Shown: positions 9,537 through 18,740 of the stretch, in pieces
Layout of the letters: each line of letters starts with the position of its first letter
Position numbering within the stretch: position 1 is the stretch's first letter
NCBI RefSeq assembly: GCF_000430505.1
Contig: NZ_KE387152.1
Location: forward strand, 385,413-449,412
DNA from: Eisenibacter elegans DSM 3317
Lineage (GTDB): Bacteria > Bacteroidota > Bacteroidia > Cytophagales > Microscillaceae
DNA: 64,000 bases
Direction: 5' to 3'
Notes under the pieces: generated by a model
The model's database searches: none
The model's input: only the letters and a program-made list of their open reading frames with translations
Told to the model about the DNA's origin: nothing
Made by a program: the position numbers and the translations under genes

Positions 9537-9699
9537 TGCTATCGACAAATCATCAGCAAACAATAATTTATGAGGGATTTTCTACTGCCAAAAACAATCA
9601 AATACCCCCGCGTTCTTATTAGTAAAGCAGTGCTTTCAGAGCATCGTGCTAACCAGAGCGCATAGTTTTTTGCACACACCCAAATCCCTTGAAGTCTTT

Positions 9700-10647
9700 A
9701 TGAAGCAGAAGCATTTTGTTATCGCAGCGGCCATCACTGGCATCATTGTCCTTGGTGTTGCCCTTCGGATGATTTACCACTACAAGCAGCAACTGACTAC
9801 CCAAAAAGAGGTGCTTGCCCAACTCAAGCAACAACAAGAACACTACCAAGACAGCCTGCGCACACTAAATCGTTTGTTAGAAGCCGACAGCCTATTTATC
9901 AACCAAGCTTATGACGAGGCTTTCAGCATTTATAAAAGTCTTGGACTAGATACTAACTTCATCAATCGCCGCCAACACCGGTATACCATCAGCCTGCAAC
10001 GACAGGAAGCCGTTGAGAAGGTCAATAACGTCCAAAATACGCTCGATGAAGAAAAACGAAAGTATGAGCAAGCCTTTATCACACAAGTTGCGAGGCTACA
10101 AGAGCTACAAAATCAACGTAATAATGCCAGTGAGCAACTTGACTCCCTCGAAGCCGCCCTTAGAGTACAACAAAGTAGTTTTGAACGTGCTTTACAGCAG
10201 CAAGCTGAGCAAATGCAGAAGCAATACAGCGAGAATTACGGACTCCTACAATTTACCACTCCCCGAGGTAACAAAGTCTACTACCTCGGCGAAACCAAGG
10301 ACGGTGTAGCCAGTGGCAAAGGAGTAGGCATCTGGGATACCGGAAGCATCTATGAAGGACAGTGGAAAAACAATATGCGTCACGGTAAAGGGTTGTTCCG
10401 CTGGAAAGACGGAGAACGCTACGAAGGAGAATATTTTCAAGACAAACGCCAAGGGCTAGGGACTTATCATTGGACTAACGGTAGCCAGTATACCGGAGAG
10501 TGGGTCAATGACAAACGCCACGGGAATGGTAAATTCACCGATGCGAGTAAAACAGTATATGACGGGGATTGGAAGGACGACAAGTTTGTTGGGAACAACG
10601 GTGGCTCGTCAAACTATAGGGTCAAACCTGCCAACAACTGGCGCTGA
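9700..10647 (+). CDS. Membrane-anchored coiled-coil protein with MORN repeats
   Basis: About 315 residues from the ATG at 9700, chosen over a GTG at 9646 because it directly precedes one transmembrane helix (about residues 6-26). Then come a helical coiled-coil stalk rich in Gln/Glu (about 30-190) and at least four MORN repeats near the C-terminus (YEGQW.NNMRHGKG, YEGEY.QDKRQGLG, YTGEW.NDKRHGNG, YDGDW). MORN repeats are short beta-hairpins used in binding or scaffolding. The product is probably anchored in the inner membrane facing the periplasm. It is divergent from the long coiled-coil gene ending at 7281. Confidence 0.85.
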   Translation: MKQKHFVIAAAITGIIVLGVALRMIYHYKQQLTTQKEVLAQLKQQQEHYQDSLRTLNRLLEADSLFINQAYDEAFSIYKSLGLDTNFINRRQHRYTISLQRQEAVEKVNNVQNTLDEEKRKYEQAFITQVARLQELQNQRNNASEQLDSLEAALRVQQSSFERALQQQAEQMQKQYSENYGLLQFTTPRGNKVYYLGETKDGVASGKGVGIWDTGSIYEGQWKNNMRHGKGLFRWKDGERYEGEYFQDKRQGLGTYHWTNGSQYTGEWVNDKRHGNGKFTDASKTVYDGDWKDDKFVGNNGGSSNYRVKPANNWR

Positions 10648-10698
10648 TGTATCGAACAGCAGGCTTTTGGGTAGCTTCTGTAACTCAAACACAAACAC

Positions 10699-10739
10699 AA
10701 CACTTAGGGCGCTCCTGTAATCTGAATGCCTTAGGTGTT
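10699..10739 (+). terminator. Possible terminator hairpin after the MORN gene
   Basis: AACACTTAGGGC pairs with GCCTTAGGTGTT, including two G-T pairs, about 50 bp after the stop. No clear T-run follows, so termination efficiency is doubtful. Confidence 0.35.
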
Positions 10740-10771
10740 GATGCGTTATACGCAATGCTTGAAAAGCCGCC

Positions 10772-10903
10772 ACGCCACCAGACATTTTGGAAAAGTAGCT
10801 CGGAGTTCTGACTCCGAGACAAGCTGAAGCCTCATTTTTTTGGATGGGAATGAGACTTAACCCACAGTTTTAACTGTGGAATTTGGAAAATGTCCGGTGG
10901 TGT
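10772..10903 (+). mobile_element. Repeat family A, copy 3, with 11-bp target-site duplication
   Basis: A complete 132-bp A element. The left end ACGCCACCAGACATTTT and right end AAAATGTCCGGTGGTGT form a 17-bp terminal inverted repeat with two mismatches. It is bounded on both sides by the 11-mer GAAAAGCCGCC (10761-10771 and 10904-10914), as expected of a target-site duplication. Internal stems are CTCGGAGT/ACTCCGAG (10799-10818), CTCATT/AATGAG and CCCACAG/CTGTGG (10861-10879). It has no coding capacity, so it is best read as a non-autonomous MITE-like element moved by an enzyme encoded elsewhere. Confidence 0.85.
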
Positions 10904-11011
10904 GAAAAGCCGCCCGATGTTGTTGCCAAACACCAAGAACTAGGATAATTTTTAATGGCTTGATTTATAGTGATTTGCTATTTTATCTGGCTGTATGCAC
11001 AAGATTTATAG

Positions 11012-11040
11012 TTGTAAAATACAACAAGTTCGTAACTTTA
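11012..11040 (+). promoter_or_regulatory. Predicted promoter of the CAP lipoprotein gene
   Basis: TTG (11012-11014), an 18-bp spacer, then TAACTTTA (11033-11040), one base off the TAnnTTTG box, about 77 bp before the chosen ATG. Confidence 0.4.
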
Positions 11041-11116
11041 CCGTACCTATCAAGTGTTGTTTTTCAGCCAAATAGCCCTTGTGAGTAAAGTTTTCAACCA
11101 AATTTGTTTTCCAACG

Positions 11117-11635
11117 ATGTTGAAGAAGAATCTTCTCTTGTGTTGTCTGCTCTTGGCCCTTGTAGCCGCCTGTAACCCTAAGGGAGAAAACATTGAGCCG
11201 GATGATGCAACCAATGTCCAAAAAATTGCGGGCAATGAGCTTGATCCCAATCTGATGCTTTCGCTCGTCAACCGATACCGCCGTGAAGGATGTACTTGTG
11301 GAAATGAAGTAAGGCCACCAGTAGCGCCGCTTACTTGGAATCGACAGCTTGAGGAAGCGGCATACTTGCATACCAAGGATATGCGCGACAATAGTTACTT
11401 CAGCCATACCAGCCAAGACGGTACTACGTTTGGAGCGCGTATCACACGTACGGGCTATCAGCATAACGGAACCGGCGAAAATATAGCCAATGGCCAACGC
11501 AGCGAGGAGGCCGTGGTAGAGGCTTGGATTAAAAGCGCAGGGCACTGCCGTAATATTATGAATGGTAACTTTACCGAACTCGGAGCTGCGCGTGTAGGTA
11601 ACTATTGGACGCAGGTATTCGCCCGCCCACGATAA
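11117..11635 (+). CDS. CAP (SCP/PR-1) domain lipoprotein, paralogue 1
   Basis: About 172 residues from the ATG at 11117, chosen because it starts a lipoprotein signal (MLKKNLLLCC, lipobox ALVAAC, Cys at about 19). The CAP domain follows: NRYRREG, LTWNRQLEEAAYLHTKDM, the SHTSQDG and GENIA segments, and AWIKSAGHCRNIM with the conserved GHCRNI box. Bacterial CAP proteins are extracytoplasmic with mostly unknown activity. A CTCG cysteine pair sits just after the first helix. A close paralogue on the other strand (42223-42732) shares this cysteine motif and the same C-terminus, NYWTQVFARPR. Confidence 0.9.
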   Translation: MLKKNLLLCCLLLALVAACNPKGENIEPDDATNVQKIAGNELDPNLMLSLVNRYRREGCTCGNEVRPPVAPLTWNRQLEEAAYLHTKDMRDNSYFSHTSQDGTTFGARITRTGYQHNGTGENIANGQRSEEAVVEAWIKSAGHCRNIMNGNFTELGAARVGNYWTQVFARPR

Positions 11636-11698
11636 ACGTCAATAGATGCGCTAGGATTTTCAGTGTATACACTTCTCGACTTTGTTGGGGGGTAAAAG

Positions 11699-11735
11699 CA
11701 AGGCCTGTCAAGACTACCACGTTTGACAGGCTTTG
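11699..11735. terminator. Hairpin between convergent CAP and argD genes
   Basis: CAAGGCCTGTCAA pairs with TTGACAGGCTTTG (13 bp with one G-T pair) around a short loop, midway between the convergent stops at 11635 and 11764. It can act in both directions, though the flanking T and A runs are short. Confidence 0.55.
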
Positions 11736-11763
11736 TACGTTCAGTGAGGGGATTATTCAATCA

Positions 11764-12894
11764 TTAGGCGGACAAACACGCGCCGAGCGCCTCCACAAAA
11801 TAGGTGGTAGCCTCTTCTGGAACGTTGAGTGGAGGCAAAAGACGCAAGGTATGGCTTCCCGAAACACCCGTAAAAATGTGAAACTCTTCTAACAAACGTT
11901 TGCGGACAGGGGCTACGGGATGGACTAGCTCCAAGCCAATCATCAGCCCAAGGCCTCGCAGCTCAGCGATACCCGGCAGGGCGGCAAGCGCTTGCATCCA
12001 GCTTTGCCCCAAGGCGGCGGCTTTGTCAATCAGCTGCTCTTGTTCGATAACTTCCAACACGGCCAGCCCTGCCACACAGGCCAAGTGATTGCCACCAAAG
12101 GTGGTGCCCAACATCCCGTGCCAAGGTTTGATGTGTGGAGCTATCAACACACCGGCTACGGGAAACCCATTGCCCATCCCCTTGGCTACAGTGATAAGGT
12201 CGGGGCGTATGTCGGCGTATTGATGCGCAAAAAAGCGTCCACTGCGGCCATACCCCGATTGTATTTCATCCAAAATCAACACAATACCGTGTTGGGTACA
12301 GAGGCGGCGCAAGGCCTGTAAGAAAGCAAGTCCGGGTATGTGAATCCCCCCAACGCCCTGAATCCCTTCAATGATGACTGCCGCCACATCGTTGTGTTGG
12401 GCTAGGTAGTCAGTGATGTAGGCTTCGTCGCCCCAAGGAGCAAAATGGGTATCGTGCACGGCATTGATTGGCGCGACAATCTTGGGGTTGTCTGTGGCGG
12501 CTACGGCAGCCGAAGTACGCCCGTGAAAAGCTTGTTTGAAGGCCACTACCTTCGGTTTTTGGGTATGAAAAGAAGCCAGTTTGAGGGCATTTTCATTGGC
12601 CTCAGCGCCCGAGCTACACAAGAACAGGGCGTAGTCATCATAACCCGATAGGCGGCCCAAGTGCTCGGCCAACTGAATCTGAAGAGGATTTTGTACTGCA
12701 TTGGAGTAAAAACCCAACTGTTCTAGCTGTGCTGTCAAGCGCTGCACATAATGTGAGTGGGTATGGCCGATAGAGATGACGGCGTGCCCCCCGTAGAGGT
12801 CAAGATAGCGCTGGCCGTGCTCGTCCCAAAGGTATGCGCCTTGCGCACGAACCGGGGTGATGTCATAAAGTGGGTATACGTCAAAGAGCTGCAT
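11764..12894 (-). CDS. argD: Acetylornithine aminotransferase (class III PLP)
   Basis: About 376 residues from the Met at 12894 (MQLFDVYPLYDI), the usual start of Bacteroidota ArgD; an upstream Met would add 16 atypical residues. It converts N-acetylglutamate semialdehyde to N-acetylornithine in arginine synthesis. Visible motifs are SSGAEANENALK, FHGRT, the PLP-contacting LILDE (Asp209) and the Schiff-base lysine in TVAKGMGNG (Lys238). No other arg gene is nearby. It follows the MscS-type gene on the same strand with about 70 bp between, and a TATATTTG -7-like box (12940-12947) suggests its own promoter. Succinylornithine as substrate cannot be excluded. Confidence 0.9.
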   Translation of the reverse strand: MQLFDVYPLYDITPVRAQGAYLWDEHGQRYLDLYGGHAVISIGHTHSHYVQRLTAQLEQLGFYSNAVQNPLQIQLAEHLGRLSGYDDYALFLCSSGAEANENALKLASFHTQKPKVVAFKQAFHGRTSAAVAATDNPKIVAPINAVHDTHFAPWGDEAYITDYLAQHNDVAAVIIEGIQGVGGIHIPGLAFLQALRRLCTQHGIVLILDEIQSGYGRSGRFFAHQYADIRPDLITVAKGMGNGFPVAGVLIAPHIKPWHGMLGTTFGGNHLACVAGLAVLEVIEQEQLIDKAAALGQSWMQALAALPGIAELRGLGLMIGLELVHPVAPVRKRLLEEFHIFTGVSGSHTLRLLPPLNVPEEATTYFVEALGACLSA

Positions 12895-12965
12895 AGGGCA
12901 ATTTTTGGAGCGATGTTGGGGAAGATGAATGAATGGGCGCAAATATACAGCTTTTCAATAAGCTC

Positions 12966-14783
12966 TTAGTCCTCAGGGGCCGCACTTTGGCCGGCATCAG
13001 GCTGTATTTTGACGGCGAAGGCCTCGGGGCTGTAGTCCTTGGGCAGATATTGGGGAGGGATACAGACAGCGCTCCCGTCGCGGATGGTTTGGTAGTGGGG
13101 CGACATAATCTCCACCCCATTCTCAAAAAAGACATCCTGAATGTGTTGGTTTAGCTCCGATTGTGTTTCGGGAATGGTTTTGGCATAACTCGTACAGGCG
13201 TTGATTTGGTAGCTGACGTACCAGTCGTCGAGGCTGGTTTGCCATACAAAAGGCTCTGGGTCTTTCATTACGGCCTGTGTGCGTTTGGCTGCCTCAATGA
13301 GCATCTCGTGTACTTTGCGCCACGGCACATCATAGCCGATGGTTACGGTAGAATGGATAATGTATTGTGAAGAAGAGGTATAGTTGATGGTATGCCCACT
13401 GAGAATGTTGGCGTTGGGGATGGTAATCTCTTCGTTTTTGATGGTGCGGATGCGCGTAACAAGCAAATTCTTCTCCCGCACATCGCCCAAGATATCGCCT
13501 ATCTTGACCCTGTCGCCTATTTTGAAGGGCCTCATATACGTAATCACCAAGCCAGCCACAATATTGGAGATGGCCGAAGTAGAGCCCAGAGAAAATAAAA
13601 TACCAAGGAACACCGAAACCCCCTGAAAAACAGGTGAGTCTGAGCCTGGCAGATAGGGAAATATCACCACAAACATAAAGGCGTAGAGCAGGGTGCGGAT
13701 GATGTTGTAGGTAGGCCTGGCCCAGTCGGTATAAAATCCGGGGATGACAAGCTTTTCGTTTTCGATTTCCTGCGACAGAAACCCAATAAAACGCACGGTA
13801 TATCGCGTAACGATGAAGACAATCACAATGGTAAACAAGTTGGGAATATAGCCAATAAATCCCCAAAATATCCGCTGAACAGGGTCTAGGATATAAGACA
13901 AAAGCAGCTCGGCGATGCCGCGTGTGGCCGGAAACAAGCCAAAAACGATGGGTAGCGTGAGGTACAACATCAGCAGGTGTATGGCCCATTTGACTGCGTC
14001 TTTGCCAAAGAGCAAAATCCTGAGCAGGCGCTCTGGCGTAACAGCTTCATAGTTGCCAATATAAAAACCTTTGAGCTGATGCCTACGGCTATAGATACGC
14101 TGGCGTACCCAGCGGAAGAGGCGGTTGGTCAGCCGGAAAAGTAAGTAAATTACCCCCAGTGCCAGCAAAGCCAATACGACTTCCAGCACTCTGTCACGCA
14201 GGGTTTTGGAGTCTAGGTACTCCCTGATGGCCGAACGGATAACCAGCAGGTGCGTTTCGGCTACTTTTTTGGCACTTAGGTTTTGCGCCAAGGCATCGTT
14301 TTCGGTGATGGTGAGCAGGAATCGTTCGAGGTGATATATTTCCCAAAACCCGTCTTGCTCGCGAAGGTGAAGCGAGTCAGCGTTGTAGTTGAGCGCGTGT
14401 GCCAGCTCGTGTATGCGCCGGCTGATTTGGGCGGCGCGCTCGGCAGCAGAAAGCCCCGCCAAGCCTTCGTAGACATAAAAGAGCGTGTCTTTGCGGAAAA
14501 TAACCGGCTGTGCTTGGGCGAGCAAAGCCTGTTTGAGGGAATCTAGCCTTGCCTTTTCGCGTTGTTGAGCCACACCAGAATGAGTCTTGAGCGAGTCAAG
14601 CATTTGTTGCAGCCGCTGTGCCTCGGCAGCGATAGAGTCAGTTTTGGCCTCGATGAGTACTTGTTGGATAGAGTCGGCGAGGGCGATGGAATCTTGGCGG
14701 CTTGGTAAGTTGCCTTGTGCGAGCAGTGGGCAACTTTGGTAGAGCCAAAACAAAACGATATAAAACAAAATGGCTTTTCTCAT
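12966..14783 (-). CDS. MscS-family mechanosensitive channel with exported helical N-domain
   Basis: A 605-residue inner-membrane channel. It has a signal peptide (to about residue 22), a long periplasmic helical region (about 25-190), then five or so transmembrane helices. The pore helix and beta domain are seen in GSTSAISNIVAGLVITYMRP and FKIGDRVKIGDILGDV, followed by the VRTR-like LVTRIRTIKNEEITIPN segment and the C-terminal alpha/beta domain. Family knowledge: such channels release osmolytes on hypo-osmotic shock. It lies 55 bp downstream of the DUF389 gene and both probably form one transcript. Confidence 0.9.
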   Translation of the reverse strand: MRKAILFYIVLFWLYQSCPLLAQGNLPSRQDSIALADSIQQVLIEAKTDSIAAEAQRLQQMLDSLKTHSGVAQQREKARLDSLKQALLAQAQPVIFRKDTLFYVYEGLAGLSAAERAAQISRRIHELAHALNYNADSLHLREQDGFWEIYHLERFLLTITENDALAQNLSAKKVAETHLLVIRSAIREYLDSKTLRDRVLEVVLALLALGVIYLLFRLTNRLFRWVRQRIYSRRHQLKGFYIGNYEAVTPERLLRILLFGKDAVKWAIHLLMLYLTLPIVFGLFPATRGIAELLLSYILDPVQRIFWGFIGYIPNLFTIVIVFIVTRYTVRFIGFLSQEIENEKLVIPGFYTDWARPTYNIIRTLLYAFMFVVIFPYLPGSDSPVFQGVSVFLGILFSLGSTSAISNIVAGLVITYMRPFKIGDRVKIGDILGDVREKNLLVTRIRTIKNEEITIPNANILSGHTINYTSSSQYIIHSTVTIGYDVPWRKVHEMLIEAAKRTQAVMKDPEPFVWQTSLDDWYVSYQINACTSYAKTIPETQSELNQHIQDVFFENGVEIMSPHYQTIRDGSAVCIPPQYLPKDYSPEAFAVKIQPDAGQSAAPED

Positions 14784-14838
14784 AGGTTATCGGGGTAGTG
14801 CTATGATGGTGTTCAAATGCGGTATTGGCCGTGTTGTA

Positions 14839-16293
14839 TCAATAATAAATCACCTGTAGGGTGTCTTTCTCTAGGCGTACTTTGAGAAGCTGCTTCAGAT
14901 CTTGAGGATTGTAAAAGCCTGTTCCTCTGATGATAACGGTGGGAATGGTGTCTATTTTTCCGGTATTGGCATTGGCCACAATGGCATCATAGTAGGCAAA
15001 AGACTCTAGGTTTTTGTAAAGTACTTTAAGTTCCTTGGTGATTTGTGGTGTACGTATATCAGTGCGTTTGTACTTGGCCAGCTCTGTTTCTAGCAATCCT
15101 ATTTTTTTGTCCTTATCCTTGATGAGTTCTTCATTGCGTTTATAAAGGTCTTCGATGATGCCCACGCGCAATTTTTGATTCAATTCTTGCTCTATTTCGG
15201 CATTGAAGCCCTGACTTTGGCGGATGATGAGCGAAGTTCCTGCCAGTCCATAAACAGGTAGTTTTTCTTTCAAGGCTTCCATTTGTTCAGATTTGAGCCC
15301 TTCGCCCATTAGGGTAATTTCAATCACAGAAGAATCTGCGTTGTAGTAACTGCTCTTGCTATCAATTACATAACTCTCCTTGAAGTTTGTATTTTCGGCC
15401 AAGAAGCGTTGTACATTGGTTTTGAAGACGGCCTGCTGCACCACTCTCCAACCTAAATATACACTAGGCACAAGGGTAATGATGGCAAAGGCTGTAATAT
15501 AGATACGTACTTTGCGCTCGCTGCGAGGGTCTACGAGGTGTTCTTTTTCAAAGTTGAGCAGCCTCACCACTACAAAGGTAGACAGGCTGATGAAGACAGA
15601 GTTGATGAAGAATAGGTAAAATGCGCCCAAGAAAAACGGCCATTGCCCTGTGCCTAGGCCATAGCCCGCTGTACAAAGTGGGGGCATTAGGGCGGTAGCA
15701 ATGGCTACGCCAGGGATGACATTACTCTTTTCCTTGCGCGAGCCCGCCACAATCCCGGCCAAGCCGCCAAAGGTGGCGATGAGCACATCAAAAATGGTGG
15801 GCTGAGTGCGTGCCAACAATTCGGATTGGGCTTCACTCAAAGGAGTAACGGCAAAATACAGTGCCGAAGTAATGACGCTGATGGCTACGGCAATGCCCAA
15901 ATTTTTGACCGAACGCTTGAGCATAGGGAAGTCGTTGATACCGACGGCCAAGCCAATACCGACAATCGGCCCCATTAGTGGCGAAACCAACATCGCCCCA
16001 ATAATGACAGCCGTAGAGTTGGTATTAAGCCCAACAGAGGCAAGGAAAATGGCAAAAATCAAAATCCAAGCATTGTGTCCCGTAAAGTTAATTTCCTTGC
16101 GGATACCTTGTTTGGTTCCTTCCTCATCAATCTCGCCACGAATGTCGAGCACCTTGAGCATAAAATCGCGGGTCTCTACAATAAGTTTTGCCAAAATTCG
16201 GCTAAGTTGTTTGATGGAATACTGCTTGTTACTGCTTTCGTCAGTAGGCTTTTCCGAAGGATTTACTTCAGGATTAGAGGGTGTGTGTTGCAT
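14839..16293 (-). CDS. DUF389 (TIGR00341-like) membrane protein
   Basis: A 484-residue protein with about six transmembrane helices in residues 60-265, including the family's AVIIGAMLVSPLMGPIVGIG and GVAIATALMPPLC segments. It has a soluble, partly coiled-coil C-terminal half (about 300-484) with a BON-like strand pattern. The role of DUF389 is not established. The gene order DUF389 to MscS channel, with a divergent antiporter at 16515, suggests a role in ion or osmotic balance, but this is inference. A small AGCCCC/GGGGTT hairpin (16311-16326) lies upstream of its start. Confidence 0.85.
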   Translation of the reverse strand: MQHTPSNPEVNPSEKPTDESSNKQYSIKQLSRILAKLIVETRDFMLKVLDIRGEIDEEGTKQGIRKEINFTGHNAWILIFAIFLASVGLNTNSTAVIIGAMLVSPLMGPIVGIGLAVGINDFPMLKRSVKNLGIAVAISVITSALYFAVTPLSEAQSELLARTQPTIFDVLIATFGGLAGIVAGSRKEKSNVIPGVAIATALMPPLCTAGYGLGTGQWPFFLGAFYLFFINSVFISLSTFVVVRLLNFEKEHLVDPRSERKVRIYITAFAIITLVPSVYLGWRVVQQAVFKTNVQRFLAENTNFKESYVIDSKSSYYNADSSVIEITLMGEGLKSEQMEALKEKLPVYGLAGTSLIIRQSQGFNAEIEQELNQKLRVGIIEDLYKRNEELIKDKDKKIGLLETELAKYKRTDIRTPQITKELKVLYKNLESFAYYDAIVANANTGKIDTIPTVIIRGTGFYNPQDLKQLLKVRLEKDTLQVIYY

Positions 16294-16404
16294 AACAGGA
16301 ATAGTTTGAAAGCCCCTAATTTGGGGTTATTCTATTACAAACGCAAATTATGGCTGTGGTTTGAGAATTTAGCAGGCAGGTTCTTGGGGGGAAGTAGGCG
16401 TGTT

Positions 16405-16508
16405 GTACTCAATCAAAATTGGTTTGGGCAATGTATCTGCTGAAAATCTTTGATAATCGAGAAAATCAAAGCCTATAAATTCTCAAATCTTGGGAATCTT
16501 GGCTTAAC
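16405..16508 (+). repeat. Interspersed repeat family B, copy 2
   Basis: About 104 bp, beginning GTACTCAATCAAAATTGG and ending TCTTGGGAATCTTGGCTTAA, related to copies at 1317 and 61761. Its end supplies TAACTTTG (16505-16512), a perfect TAnnTTTG box, right before the antiporter gene. Confidence 0.7.
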
Positions 16509-16514
16509 TTTGAT

Positions 16515-18716
16515 ATGACAAACACCCCTAAAAGCTTTTTTATGATACTCCTCAGTGCGTTAGATCTTAGCTTACCACTCAAAAATCCCATCCTGATTTT
16601 TGCCATCATTTTGTTTATCATCTTATTTGCGCCCCTTATTCTGAACAAGTTTAAGATTCCGCACCTGATAGGGCTGATTATCGCCGGCGCGGTTATTGGT
16701 CCCTTTGGTTTTGGGCTGATGGAGCGTGGCGACAGCATCAAGCTCTTTGGCACTGTAGGCTTGATGTACATTATGTTCTTGGCCGGATTGGAGATTGATT
16801 TGGTAGAGTTTAAGAAAAACAGCGGCAAAAGTCTCGTCTTTGGGATGTTTACCTTTCTTATTCCGATGGCTCTAGGTACTTTATCTGGGCTGTATGTCTT
16901 GAGCTTTGGCCTGCTGACTTCTATTTTGTTGGCCAGTATGTTTGCCTCACATACGTTGTTGGCCTACCCGTTGGTGAGTAAGCTGGGAGTGGCCAAGAAC
17001 AGGGCCGTTACGATTACAGTCGGCGGAACGATGATTACGGATACCTTGGCGCTCTTGGTCTTGGCTGTGATTGTAGGAATGACCAAGGGCGAAATCAACC
17101 AAGCTTTTTGGATTAAACTCGGCGTATCAGTAGTCGTGTTTGCATTGGTAGTAATGTTGATTTTCCCGTTGATAGGCCGATGGTTTTTCAAACGCTTCGA
17201 TGACAGTGTATCGCAGTATATTTTTGTGCTAGGGATGGTCTTTTTGGGTGCTTTTTTGGCTGAGTTGGCGGGCGTTGAGGGCATCATCGGGGCGTTTTTG
17301 GTCGGATTGGCGCTCAACAGGCTCATTCCCCATACCTCTGCCCTGATGAACAGGGTAGAGTTTGTAGGCAATGCATTATTTATTCCCTTTTTCTTGATAG
17401 GGGTGGGAATGTTGATCAATTATAAAGCTTTTTTCAAAGACCTCGATACCATCAAGGTGGCCTTGGTGATGTGTGTGGTGGCCACACTGGCCAAATTTTT
17501 GGCTGCTTGGCTTACCCAAAAAACTTTTCGTTTTAGTACAGATGAACGCCGCCTGATTTTTGGCCTCAGCAATGCCCAAGCAGCCGCTACCCTAGCCGCA
17601 GTGTTGGTGGGCTACGAGATTGTTATCGGCAAAACTCCGGCTGGCGAAGACATCCGGCTGCTCAACGAAAGCGTGCTCAACGGAACCATCTTGATGATCT
17701 TGGTTACCTGTACCATCGCCTCCTTTGTGGCGCAAAAAGGTGCACAAAATATTGCTTTACAAGAGGCGCAAGCAGGATCCGCAGAGGAAGAGGCTGGTAA
17801 TAGTGCAGATAGCCAAGAGAAAATCTTGATAGCCCTAGACCACCCAGAGCTGGTGGAAGAGCTGGTGAACCTCAGCGTAACAGTAAAAAACAAGAAAAAC
17901 CGCAGTGGCTTGTTGGCTGCACATATCATAGACAACCAAGAAGAGCGGGAAATAGCCGAAAAACGAGCCAAGAAAATTTTGCATCAAGCCGCTGTTACGG
18001 CTTCAGGCTCAGACAATGTGCTCTCAGAGCTGCTCCGCTACGATGTCAACCTCATCAACGGGCTTTCTAACCTTGCCCTAGAGCAACACGCCACTGATCT
18101 CGTCTTTGGCTTTAGCCAAGAAAAAGGACTGAGTATCTCATTTCTCAATACCCTTGATGGTATCTTGACCCGATGTAACACCACTACCTTGATATACAAA
18201 CCTCTCCAGCCGCTCTCTACCATCAAAAGACACTTGGTCATTATCCCCGAAAATGCCGAGCGGGAGATTGGATTCCCGTTCTGGGTGATGAAAATCTGGA
18301 GCTTGGCCAAAAACACAGGTGCCAAAATGTTGTTCTATTGTACCGAAACAACAGAAGAGTACCTCCGTCAGGTATTGAAAAAGCACCCCATAGAAGCTGA
18401 CTTCGAAACCTTCACCCAGTGGGAGGATTTTCTGATTATCCCACGAGACCTCAAACCCAATGACGGCCTGATTGTCGTGATGAGCCGTATTGGCGAACTC
18501 TCCTACAACAAGTATATGGCCAAGGTGCCGATGTATCTCAATAAATACATCAATCAAACAAGTGTGCTGCTGATCTATCCCATACAGCGCATCAACAACA
18601 GCGAAGGAGGGCTAAACTACAACCAACTCTCGCTCGAACCACTTCAAAACCACCTCAAAAGGCTGGATGATATTGGCAAAACTATCGTACAGATTTTTCG
18701 AAAACCCAAGGCGTAA
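16515..18716 (+). CDS. CPA2-family cation:proton antiporter with Usp-like C-terminal domain
   Basis: A 733-residue inner-membrane antiporter of the Kef/CPA2 type. Residues 20-410 hold about 12 transmembrane helices with the family's NKFKIPHLIGLIIAGAVIGP and GIIGAFLVGLALNRLIP segments. Residues 430-730 form a soluble region with two Usp-like halves (starting at KILIALDHPEL and HLVIIPENA). No TrkA-N (NAD-binding) domain is present, unlike KefB/C. If the TAACTTTG box at 16505-16512 is the promoter, the real start would be the Met at 16542 (MILLSALDL) rather than 16515. Substrate (Na+ or K+) is not decidable. Confidence 0.9.
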   Translation: MTNTPKSFFMILLSALDLSLPLKNPILIFAIILFIILFAPLILNKFKIPHLIGLIIAGAVIGPFGFGLMERGDSIKLFGTVGLMYIMFLAGLEIDLVEFKKNSGKSLVFGMFTFLIPMALGTLSGLYVLSFGLLTSILLASMFASHTLLAYPLVSKLGVAKNRAVTITVGGTMITDTLALLVLAVIVGMTKGEINQAFWIKLGVSVVVFALVVMLIFPLIGRWFFKRFDDSVSQYIFVLGMVFLGAFLAELAGVEGIIGAFLVGLALNRLIPHTSALMNRVEFVGNALFIPFFLIGVGMLINYKAFFKDLDTIKVALVMCVVATLAKFLAAWLTQKTFRFSTDERRLIFGLSNAQAAATLAAVLVGYEIVIGKTPAGEDIRLLNESVLNGTILMILVTCTIASFVAQKGAQNIALQEAQAGSAEEEAGNSADSQEKILIALDHPELVEELVNLSVTVKNKKNRSGLLAAHIIDNQEEREIAEKRAKKILHQAAVTASGSDNVLSELLRYDVNLINGLSNLALEQHATDLVFGFSQEKGLSISFLNTLDGILTRCNTTTLIYKPLQPLSTIKRHLVIIPENAEREIGFPFWVMKIWSLAKNTGAKMLFYCTETTEEYLRQVLKKHPIEADFETFTQWEDFLIIPRDLKPNDGLIVVMSRIGELSYNKYMAKVPMYLNKYINQTSVLLIYPIQRINNSEGGLNYNQLSLEPLQNHLKRLDDIGKTIVQIFRKPKA

Positions 18717-18740
18717 GAGAGTATTTATACTCAACCAAAG

